A stretch of DNA of 64,000 bases, taken from Desulfuromonadales bacterium. Its GTDB lineage: Bacteria; Desulfobacterota; Desulfuromonadia; Desulfuromonadales; JAHYIW01. Within the stretch, counting starts at the first letter, position 1; each line of letters opens with the position of its first letter. The stretch lies in the NCBI GenBank assembly GCA_029210745.1, contig JARGFI010000001.1, positions 1-64,000 of the forward strand. Reading direction: 5' to 3'. A program made the translations under genes and the position numbers. Under the pieces are notes generated by a model that ran no database searches, was not told where the DNA came from, and saw nothing but the letters and a program-made list of their open reading frames with translations. Of the stretch, positions 38,078 to 47,000 are shown piece after piece.

Positions 38078-39223
38078 ATGTCAATTTATCTCGACAATTC
38101 AGCGACTTCGCACCCAAAACCTGAGACTGTTTACAGGGCGGTGGATCATGCTCTGAGAGAAATCGGAGCCAACCCCGGTCGAGGTGGGCATCGTCTCGCC
38201 CTGGCCGCGGCGCGACTTGTTTATAATGTTCGTGAATCTGTCGCCAGTTTTTTTGCCGTTGCCGACCCTTCACGGATCATCTTTACTGCGAATGCGACCG
38301 AGGCGATCAATCTCGCGCTCTTTGGTTTGCTCGTGCCCGGTGATCGGGTGGTTACGACCACCATGGAACACAACGCCATGGTGCGTCCGCTGGCGCAACT
38401 GGAGATGCGTGGCATTGAAGTCGTCAAGGTGCAGGCCGATCAGCAAGGGTATGTCGATCCAGACGCTATCTTTGCCGCCTGTGCAAAGCCGACCCGGTTG
38501 GTAGCGCTCAGTCACTGCTCCAACGTCAGTGGCACCGTTCAGTCGATCGAAAAGATCGGTCCCTGGTGCCGGGAAAACGGGGTGACTTTTCTGGTTGATG
38601 CAGCGCAAAGCGCGGGTTTGATCGCGATTGATGTCGAGCAGATGGCGATTGACTTGTTGGCGGTTCCTGGCCATAAATCTTTGCTGGGACCACCAGGAAC
38701 CGGTTTTCTCTATATTCACCCCGATCTGCAACTTCAACCGCTGTTGTTCGGTGGTACCGGCAGCAACTCGACCAGCAAATTTCCCGCAGACACGCTGCCG
38801 GAACGGTTTGAAGTCGGAACGATGAACGTTGCGGGGATCGCCGGACTGGGTGCGGCGATTGAATTTTTGCAGCAGGAAACGCTGCAAAAAATCTTTGCAC
38901 ATGAAGATGCATTGATGACATCACTGCGGGGCACGCTGTCGGCCATTGACCGAGTCTCCCTTTATGCACCGCTATCTGCCCGGCACGTCGGACCATTGTC
39001 TTTCAATATCGACGGTCTCGATCCGGCGGAAGTCGGTTTTTTACTTGAGAAAGATCATGAAATTTGTGTGCGGGTCGGGTTGCACTGCGCCCCTGAAGCA
39101 CATCGTTCGCTTGGTACCTTCCCCCAGGGTACGGTACGCGTCAGCCCAGGCTATTTCACGACCCGAAACGAGATCGATATTCTGATCGAGGCGATAAAGT
39201 CTCTCGCCGGAAACAAACAATAA
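38078..39223 (+). CDS. Cysteine desulfurase family protein (class V aminotransferase)
   Basis: IYLDNSATSHPKPETVYRAV...TANATEAINLALFGL...VDAAQSAGLIAIDVEQMAIDLLAVPGHKSLLGPPGTGFLYI; C-terminal CVRVGLHCAPEAH. Confidence 0.88.
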   Translation: MSIYLDNSATSHPKPETVYRAVDHALREIGANPGRGGHRLALAAARLVYNVRESVASFFAVADPSRIIFTANATEAINLALFGLLVPGDRVVTTTMEHNAMVRPLAQLEMRGIEVVKVQADQQGYVDPDAIFAACAKPTRLVALSHCSNVSGTVQSIEKIGPWCRENGVTFLVDAAQSAGLIAIDVEQMAIDLLAVPGHKSLLGPPGTGFLYIHPDLQLQPLLFGGTGSNSTSKFPADTLPERFEVGTMNVAGIAGLGAAIEFLQQETLQKIFAHEDALMTSLRGTLSAIDRVSLYAPLSARHVGPLSFNIDGLDPAEVGFLLEKDHEICVRVGLHCAPEAHRSLGTFPQGTVRVSPGYFTTRNEIDILIEAIKSLAGNKQ

Positions 39224-39233
39224 TGGAGAAGTT

Positions 39234-39509
39234 ATGATGAGAAAACTTGTCTGGTTGTTTATTGTCATCACGCTGTTCGCCTGTTCATTAAAACCCTTGA
39301 GGGTGGTAACACGAGCAGACCTCAGTAAGCACCGCCTTTTTCAGCGTTATGTCATTGAAGAGTCCCCCGAACAAGTCCTGGATGCATTGAATACGTATGG
39401 CGAGGCGGTTCTGACGACCAGAATGAATATCCCGAACCGTAATCTCCCGGTGCATGTCAAGATACTGGCCACCAGTGACGGCCTTGAAGTTATGGAATAT
39501 GATCGTTGA
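39234..39509 (+). CDS. Small lipoprotein, unknown function
   Basis: Lipobox TLFAC; 91 aa. Confidence 0.5.
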   Translation: MMRKLVWLFIVITLFACSLKPLRVVTRADLSKHRLFQRYVIEESPEQVLDALNTYGEAVLTTRMNIPNRNLPVHVKILATSDGLEVMEYDR

Positions 39510-39516
39510 GGACAAA

Positions 39517-40839
39517 ATGAAAAATAATAAAACCTACCTGTTGGACACCAATGTTTTGCTTCACGATCCGCGGGCAATCTTTCGCTTTGAAGACAACGAT
39601 CTGATTATCCCGATTACGGTGATTGAAGAGATTGACCGTTTCAAAAAAGACCTTAATGAGGTTGGTCGCAATGCGCGCCACTTTTCGCGCCTCCTTGATG
39701 GATTAAGGAGTTGCGGCCCTCTGGTTGAGGGGGTGACGCTGGAAAGCGGGGGGACACTGAAAGTTGTCCTTTACCGCGAGGATTTCATGACCTGCCTGCC
39801 TTATCAGATGCAGGATGATCATGGTGACAACCGTATTCTGGCTATCGCTGTCGCGCTGCGTGATCAAAGTAGCGGTCCGTTTATATTGGTGACCAAAGAC
39901 ACCAATTTGCGCATCAAGGCTGATGCTGTCGGTTTGCTCGCAGAAGACTATTCTTCCGACAAAGTCTCGATTGAAGAACTTTATTCGGGGGTCACCGAGC
40001 TGTTGACTGATCAGGCTGCGGTCGACCTTTTTTACTCACAAGGGTATATCGACACCGAAGAGTCTTTCCTGCCACACCAATGTATCACCCTGATCGACGC
40101 TGCGAATCCTTCCCATACCGCGATCGGTCGTTATCAGGAAAGTATGCGGCGGATCGTCGCGCTGATAAAAATGCCGAAAGACGGGGTGTGGGGGATTACC
40201 GCGCGCAACCGGGAACAACAATTTGCGCTCGATTTGCTGTTGAACGAGGATGTCCAGCTGGTGACGCTGGTCGGCAAGGCCGGGACGGGGAAAACGTTAC
40301 TCGCCATCGCCGCCGGTTTGCAGAAGGTTGCCGACGACCGGCGTTTCAATCGATTACTGGTTTCCAGGCCGATCTTTCCGTTGGGACGCGATCTCGGTTT
40401 CTTGCCCGGAGATGTCGAACAAAAACTGGCGCCGTGGATGCAGCCGATCTTTGATAACGTTGAATTACTCCTGGGATCAGTTGAAGAGGACGGGCGGCGC
40501 AAGCGGGGTTATCGTGAACTGGTCGATATGGGGATTCTTGAAATAGAACCGTTGACCTATATTCGCGGCCGGTCGATTCCAAATCAGTACATGATCGTTG
40601 ACGAAGCACAGAATCTGACCCCCCATGAGATCAAAACGATCGTTACCCGGGCAGGGGAGGGCACCAAGATCGTCTTAACGGGGGATCCCTATCAGATCGA
40701 TAACCCGTATGTCGATGCATCGAGTAACGGTCTTGCCTACGTCGTTGAAAAATTCAAGAATGAGTCAATTTCCGGGCATGTGACGCTGGAAAAAGGTGAG
40801 CGCTCAAAACTTGCCGAAACCGCCGCAAATATCCTTTAA
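39517..40839 (+). CDS. PIN-PhoH family ATPase
   Basis: PIN domain KTYLLDTNVLLHDPRAIFRFEDNDLIIPITVIEEIDRFK; PhoH P-loop LVGKAGTGKTLLAIAAGLQ; IVDEAQNLTPHEIKTIVTRAGEGTKIVLTGD. Confidence 0.92.
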   Translation: MKNNKTYLLDTNVLLHDPRAIFRFEDNDLIIPITVIEEIDRFKKDLNEVGRNARHFSRLLDGLRSCGPLVEGVTLESGGTLKVVLYREDFMTCLPYQMQDDHGDNRILAIAVALRDQSSGPFILVTKDTNLRIKADAVGLLAEDYSSDKVSIEELYSGVTELLTDQAAVDLFYSQGYIDTEESFLPHQCITLIDAANPSHTAIGRYQESMRRIVALIKMPKDGVWGITARNREQQFALDLLLNEDVQLVTLVGKAGTGKTLLAIAAGLQKVADDRRFNRLLVSRPIFPLGRDLGFLPGDVEQKLAPWMQPIFDNVELLLGSVEEDGRRKRGYRELVDMGILEIEPLTYIRGRSIPNQYMIVDEAQNLTPHEIKTIVTRAGEGTKIVLTGDPYQIDNPYVDASSNGLAYVVEKFKNESISGHVTLEKGERSKLAETAANIL

Positions 40840-40850
40840 ATGAACTTATC

Positions 40851-41864
40851 ATGCTGACTCTTGCCCTGGAAAGCTCGTGCGATGAAACCGCTGCCGCGAT
40901 CGTGAAAGACGGTCGCGAAGTTATGGCGAACATCGTTGCCTCGCAAATTGACATCCACTCCCGTTTCGGCGGCGTTGTTCCGGAGTTGGCGGCACGTAAA
41001 CATGTCGAAGCGATCAATGTGGTTGTCGCCGAAGCTCTGGCGACGGCGAATACTCCTTTGAGTGAGATTGAGGGGATCGTGGTGACGCGCGGCCCAGGGT
41101 TGATCGGGGCTTTGCTGGTTGGACTTTCATTCGCCAAAGCGTTGGCCATTGGCCGTCAGCTTCCGTTGGTCGGTGTTCATCACATAGAGGGGCACATTCT
41201 GGCGCCGTTGCTCGAAAGACGGGTCGAATTCCCTTTTCTGGCGCTTGCTGTTTCCGGGGGGCACACCCACCTTTACCGCGTTGACGGCATCGGTCATTAC
41301 CAGATTCTTGGCCGTACTCTGGACGATGCAGCGGGAGAGGCTTTTGATAAAATCGCCAAGCTTCTCGGGCTGGGGTATCCTGGGGGCGTCCTGATCGATC
41401 AGCTGGCAGCGCAAGGCAACCCGGCAGCAATCGATTTTCCACGACCGATACTCCATCGGGATAATCTCGATTTCAGCTTCAGTGGCATGAAGACTGCGGT
41501 CAGGAATTATGTCGAGAAACAAGGCATGCCTGCCACCGATGACCAACTGGCCGATCTTGCTGCCAGTTTTCAGGCTGCGGTGGTTGAAGTACTCTGTCAC
41601 AAATCCCGGCGTGCCTTGCATAAAACCGGTCTGCAGCGCATGGTTGTTGCCGGCGGAGTCGCGTGTAACAGTGGTCTGCGCGACGGGATGCGACAGTTAG
41701 CCGCCGAGCTTCAGGTGGAGATTATTTTTCCCGCGCCGCAGTTTTGCGGTGACAATGCCGCCATGCTGGCTGTCGCCGGCGATTATTATCTGGAAAACGG
41801 TCAGCACAGCCCGCTGGAAATTAACGCGGTCGCCAACTGGCCGCTCGATCGTTTAAATCTCTGA
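40851..41864 (+). CDS. tsaD: tRNA N6-adenosine threonylcarbamoyltransferase
   Basis: LALESSCDETAAAIV, HHIEGHILAPLLE, VSGGHTHLYRV, VVAGGVACNSGLR. Confidence 0.94.
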   Translation: MLTLALESSCDETAAAIVKDGREVMANIVASQIDIHSRFGGVVPELAARKHVEAINVVVAEALATANTPLSEIEGIVVTRGPGLIGALLVGLSFAKALAIGRQLPLVGVHHIEGHILAPLLERRVEFPFLALAVSGGHTHLYRVDGIGHYQILGRTLDDAAGEAFDKIAKLLGLGYPGGVLIDQLAAQGNPAAIDFPRPILHRDNLDFSFSGMKTAVRNYVEKQGMPATDDQLADLAASFQAAVVEVLCHKSRRALHKTGLQRMVVAGGVACNSGLRDGMRQLAAELQVEIIFPAPQFCGDNAAMLAVAGDYYLENGQHSPLEINAVANWPLDRLNL

Positions 41865-41879
41865 TCGGAATCGTCTGTT

Positions 41880-42362
41880 ATGTGGCGTCGGTGGGCAATT
41901 ATTCGCCAGTTCAAACTGAATCTGTTGCGATTTATACGGTTGCACGGTACGCCGAATGATATCGCTCGCGGGTTTGCGCTCGGCATCTTCATCGGCATGA
42001 CCCCCACCTTTGGTTTGCAGATGCTGATTGCGATTTTTTTTGCCATGCTGCTCCGTGAAAACAAACTTGCCGCGGTTCTCGGCGTCTGGATCACCAATCC
42101 GTTGACCGCGCCTTTTATTTATGCCGCTGAATATGAAACCGGGCGTGTTTTACTTGGTTTGAATCGTGTCGGAATGCCGCAGGAATTATCGTATCACACC
42201 CTGTGTCAGATGGGTTCTGATGTGATTCTTGCTCTTGCTCTTGGTAGTTTGCTCTTTGCCAGCCTTTCTTATGTGATCACCTATGCCTTGACCCTGCGGC
42301 TTTTGCCGTTACTTAAACAGGCCCGTATTCCCCGTTGGCCCCGTCCCCGGCGGCATTTCTGA
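41880..42362 (+). CDS. DUF2062 domain membrane protein
   Basis: GTPNDIARGFALGIFIGMTPTFGLQMLIAIFFAMLLRENKLAAVLGVWITNPLTAPFIY. Confidence 0.85.
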   Translation: MWRRWAIIRQFKLNLLRFIRLHGTPNDIARGFALGIFIGMTPTFGLQMLIAIFFAMLLRENKLAAVLGVWITNPLTAPFIYAAEYETGRVLLGLNRVGMPQELSYHTLCQMGSDVILALALGSLLFASLSYVITYALTLRLLPLLKQARIPRWPRPRRHF

Positions 42363-42367
42363 AGCTG

Positions 42368-43159
42368 ATGTCCGATTACCGGCATAAAAAACGTTTTGGA
42401 CAGAATTTTTTGCGCGACCAGAATATTGTGCGCAAAATAGTAACCGCAGCGTTCCTGACAGATGCGGATCGAGCACTGGAAATCGGTCCCGGTCTGGGCG
42501 CGTTGACCGATGAGTTGCTGCACGCTGCCGGGCAGGTCGAGGTCATGGAGGTTGATCGCGACCTGATTGCCCGTCTCAAAGAACGACATGATCCACGGTT
42601 GCTTGTTCATGAAGGGGACGCTCTGTCACTTCAGTGGGATCAATTGCTGCGTAACCCGCCCTACGTGCTGGTTGCCAATCTGCCCTATAATATCTCAACC
42701 CCGATTCTTTTCAAAATTATCGAGCATCGTGATGTCTTCAAGCGTCTGGTGCTCATGTTTCAGAAGGAGGTTGGCGACCGTATCCGGGCGAGTCCCGGAA
42801 CCAAGAATTACAGTGTGTTGTCGATCTTCAGTCAACTGCATTTTTCGATTGAGCAGGTTTGTTCCGTTGCGCCCACGGCGTTTATCCCGCCACCTAAAGT
42901 TCAGTCAGTCGTTCTGGCTTTTACTCCTCTAGCAAAACCGAGAGCTCATTTGACCAATGCGGATCTGTTTCGTAAAGTAGTAAGGGCCGCGTTTAACCAG
43001 CGGCGCAAAACGCTGCGCAATGCTCTGCGTCTGCTCGATATCGACGGGGCTCTGCTCGACAGTGCCTTGATGGAAGTCGCTATCGATCCGCAGCGCAGGG
43101 GAGAAACCCTCACCCTCGAAGAGTTTGCTGCCTTGAGTAATGCGATTGCAGCACAGTGA
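42368..43159 (+). CDS. rsmA: 16S rRNA dimethyladenosine transferase
   Basis: KKRFGQNFLRDQNIVRKIV, LEIGPGLGALTDELL, VANLPYNISTPILFKII. Confidence 0.94.
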   Translation: MSDYRHKKRFGQNFLRDQNIVRKIVTAAFLTDADRALEIGPGLGALTDELLHAAGQVEVMEVDRDLIARLKERHDPRLLVHEGDALSLQWDQLLRNPPYVLVANLPYNISTPILFKIIEHRDVFKRLVLMFQKEVGDRIRASPGTKNYSVLSIFSQLHFSIEQVCSVAPTAFIPPPKVQSVVLAFTPLAKPRAHLTNADLFRKVVRAAFNQRRKTLRNALRLLDIDGALLDSALMEVAIDPQRRGETLTLEEFAALSNAIAAQ

Positions 43160-43171
43160 AAAGGCATCCAA

Positions 43172-44044
43172 ATGAAGACAATCATTTCAGTTAACGGAAA
43201 ACCGATTCTGGAGCGTGATTATTCCAATGCGCTTAACGGATTCGCCCTGAATGAGCAGGGTAAAAAGTTCTCTGAGCTTCAGCCGCTGGACCAGGAAAAT
43301 CTTCAGCAACGGGTTCAGGAGAAGCTCATTGCGCGAGAGCTGCTTTTTGAAGAAGCGATGGCGCGCGGTATCGTGCCGACCAACGAAGAAACTGACGTCG
43401 AGATTGACAAGATTGTCAGCACATTTCCTTCGCCCGATGCGTTTGCCAGCTTTCTCGCCGATTCAGGGATCGCGCCGATGGAATATTTTCGCATGACCCG
43501 GCAGGATCTGGCGGTTCATCAGTTGTATGATAGACTGCGCAACGAACTGCCCGAAGCGACTCCCGAGGACATCGCCGCGTTTTATCAGAAGCACCGTGAT
43601 GCGCTGCAAACATTCCCCAGGGTGCATGTTCGTCACATTTTGATTCGCATCGAGGACGATAATCGCGCCGCCGCGCACGCTAAAATTGAAGCGCTCAGAC
43701 TAAAGGCGCAAACCGATGATTTTGCCGAGCTGGCGGCGCTGCATTCGCACTGCCCAAGCACCGTCAATGGGGGCAGCCTCGGTTTTATTTCAGGTCCCGA
43801 TGTTGATCCGGATTTCGCCACTGTCGCCTTTACTCTGGAGCCTGGAGTGGTCAGTGATATCGTCGCGACTGCGTTCGGACTCCATTTGCTTAAGGTTGAA
43901 GAGCGTCAGGAGCCACGACCATTGACCCTTGATGAAGCCACACCGAAAATTTGCCGTATGATGACCGAGCTGGCGTTAGCGCAGCGTTTGTACCTGTTAA
44001 TCGCAGCGCTTAAAGGGCAGGCCAAAATCGAAATACACAAATAA
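43172..44044 (+). CDS. Peptidylprolyl isomerase (parvulin/SurA-like)
   Basis: SurA_N-like region then VHVRHILIRIEDD...HSHCPSTVNGGSLGFISGPDVDPDFATVAFTLEPGVVSDIVATAFGLHLLKVEER. Confidence 0.88.
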   Translation: MKTIISVNGKPILERDYSNALNGFALNEQGKKFSELQPLDQENLQQRVQEKLIARELLFEEAMARGIVPTNEETDVEIDKIVSTFPSPDAFASFLADSGIAPMEYFRMTRQDLAVHQLYDRLRNELPEATPEDIAAFYQKHRDALQTFPRVHVRHILIRIEDDNRAAAHAKIEALRLKAQTDDFAELAALHSHCPSTVNGGSLGFISGPDVDPDFATVAFTLEPGVVSDIVATAFGLHLLKVEERQEPRPLTLDEATPKICRMMTELALAQRLYLLIAALKGQAKIEIHK

Positions 44045-44060
44045 ATCAACCGGTTGAAGG

Positions 44061-47000
44061 GTGAAACGTATGTCGACTTCGAATATTTTTATTGCACACG
44101 ACAATGACCGCCATTCCCCTGAAATTGATCGCATTACCAGGGAAGTAGAAGCTTTTCCGGGAACCGGGTTCAGCGATTTACAGCAGGCATTGTTTCATCA
44201 TCTCATCGCGTTTACTCCAGCCGCGTATTTCCAGCGGCTGGATCCCTCCCTGCTCGCAAAAATCTTTTCACGTATTGATCGGTTTTTTTCTGCGCGGGAG
44301 CAGCATGTCCACGTCTGCATCATTCCCGGAGCCTGCACCACGCGCTATCCTCTGCTGATGGTTAACGCTGCCGATGCCCCGTATCTGCTTGATTCCAGCC
44401 AGATGTTGCTGAATCGTGAGGGGCTCCCGTTTCGTGTTGTCTGTCATCCGATTATGACCGTAACCCGGGCGCATGGTCAGGTCACCCGTTTGTCTTCGCA
44501 AGGTGAAGCCGGGCCCCAGGAGTCCCTGCAGTTGATCGAACTCCTCTGCCATGACGATTTGATTTCGCGTGAACTGACCCTGCGACTTGAACGGGTTATT
44601 GAGCAAACCCTTGACGTGGCTCGCAACCGGCAGTTACATTATCAATTGCTGAAAAAACTGGCTACGCAGCTGCCAACCAGGGAAAGCAAAGAGTTGCTGA
44701 AATGGATGTGTGCAGATAATTTTGTACCGTTGCAATACCGTTCTTTGCTGGTTGCTGCTGATAATGCCGAATTTATTGCGGAAGACATGGCGGTCGGGCG
44801 AGGTCCCGAGCTTTGGCCCGCTCCTGCACTGGAGGCACAGGACAGGATGGCAATGATGACCTCGTTTCTGCGCCGCGACCGTCATCTGGTGATCGAAGAG
44901 CTTGAGCTTCAAAGCCCGGTTTGCCGCCCGGAACCACTCATCTATCTGGGCTTGCGTGTGGCTGATGATGCCGGTGTTCATGAACACATATTTTGCGGAT
45001 TCTTTACCGCACAATCGTTTGATGATCAGATCGACAGCGTACCTTTTCTCAAGCAGCGCATTGGCGCGGCGTTGGATACCCTCAAACTTGCCGTCGGTTC
45101 TTACGATTATCGCAAGTCGATCGACATCCTGAACGACTTTCCCAAGGCCGAGCTTTTTCAGTTAAGTGATGAGGATCTGCTTACCCTGATCAAATCGTTT
45201 GTCTATCTTTATCGTTATCGTTCCGTAAAAATTATTGTCACGCGCAGTCTGGCGGTCAGCGGGCTGTCGTTTCTGGTCATGTTGCCGCGCGAATTTTACT
45301 CCGAGCAGAATCGTTTGAAAATCGAGGGATTTCTGCGCCGCACGTTAAAAGCTGAGCGCATTCGCTCGCGCATGCCGCAACCGACGGCGGACTATCTGTC
45401 ATTTCAGGTTCACGCTTACGTCCCTGAAGTTCCTCAGCAGCTGGATATTCACCGCATCGAATATGCCTTAACCCATCTCACCCGCCCCTGGTCGCTCAAA
45501 CTGCAAATGCTGTTGCAGCGCCATTACGGCGAGGACCAGGGACACCTGATAAATTCCCGTTACGTCGGGGCTTTCTGTACTGAATACCGGCAGACCATTC
45601 ATCCACGTTTCGCGGTGCGTGATATTGTCCAGCTTGAACGCGTGGCAGCAGATCGGCAGGATCGTTTCGATCTCTGGGGACCATTTCTCGCCGCTGAGTC
45701 GTACTTTCGACTCCAGTTTTACAGTGTGTCCGAGCACGACCTGAATACCCTCTTTCCGCTTCTGGAAAATCTCGGAATCAGTGTTATCGACGAGGTTGAC
45801 TTCGAAGTTTCCCGCCCGGAGCAAAAACTGTATATCAAAAGCTTCAAACTCCGTGAAGCATCCTCTGGCGGGGCGATCGGACCGGTCCGCAAAAGATTGC
45901 TTGAAATCCTTCACGCCCTGCGTGCAGGTGCGGTAGAGAATGACTATCTCAATCGACTCCTGCTCCCCACCGGACTGGACTGGCGTGCGATCGATGTTTT
46001 TCGCGGTTATCGCAATTATTACTTCCAGCTGGGGAACCCGTTCACCAAAAAACGGGTGGCGTTTTCACTGATCAGGAATCCCCAGGTGGCGAAGCTGCTC
46101 TTTGCATACTTTGCCGCCAGGTTCAAGGATGAACCGCGCTGGTCCGATCCGGCAGTGCGCGAGGAAGAAGCGCTCATGCCGCTGCGGCTGGAACTGCTGT
46201 CTGCCCTGAATGCTGTTGCCGATGTCAACGAAGATACGATTTTGCGCACACTGTTCAACTTGATCGATTCGACCGTCAGAACAAATTATTTCAACCGGAT
46301 CGACAGTGATGATTATTTCTTTGCTTTCAAAATCAGTGCTATCGGCATTATCGAAATGCCTGCACCGCGACCACTTTACGAAATTTATGTTCATTCCGCT
46401 TCAATGGAGGGGATCCACCTGCGCGGCGGACGTGTTGCCCGGGGAGGGATTCGCTGGTCTGACCGCCCCGATGATTTTCGCACAGAAATCCTTGGTTTGA
46501 TGAAAACCCAGATGACCAAAAATGCGTTGATCGTTCCGGTTGGATCGAAAGGCGGGTTTGTGGTCAAGGAAGAATGGTCGGATCGCGAGAGTGGCGCGCG
46601 ACTCTCCAGAGCCGCATATCAGCGGCTTATGCGCGGACTCCTTGACCTGACCGACAATCGGGTCGGAAAGGAGATTGTCCGCCCGGCAGGGATCGTCGCC
46701 TATGATGATACCGATCCCTATCTGGTGGTCGCGGCCGACAAGGGAACCGCCCATCTTTCCGACACCGCCAACGCTATTTCCGCAGCATACGGTTTCTGGC
46801 TTGATGATGCCTTCGCCAGCGGCGGTTCCAACGGTTACGATCACAAGGAGCTGGCGATCACGGCGCGTGGCGCATGGGAATGTGTCAAAACCCACTTTCG
46901 CGAGATCGGGATCAATCCTGAAGTTGACCCGATCAGTGTTGTCGGTATCGGTGATATGAGTGGTGATGTCTTTGGTAACGGCATGTTGCTCTCAAAAACC

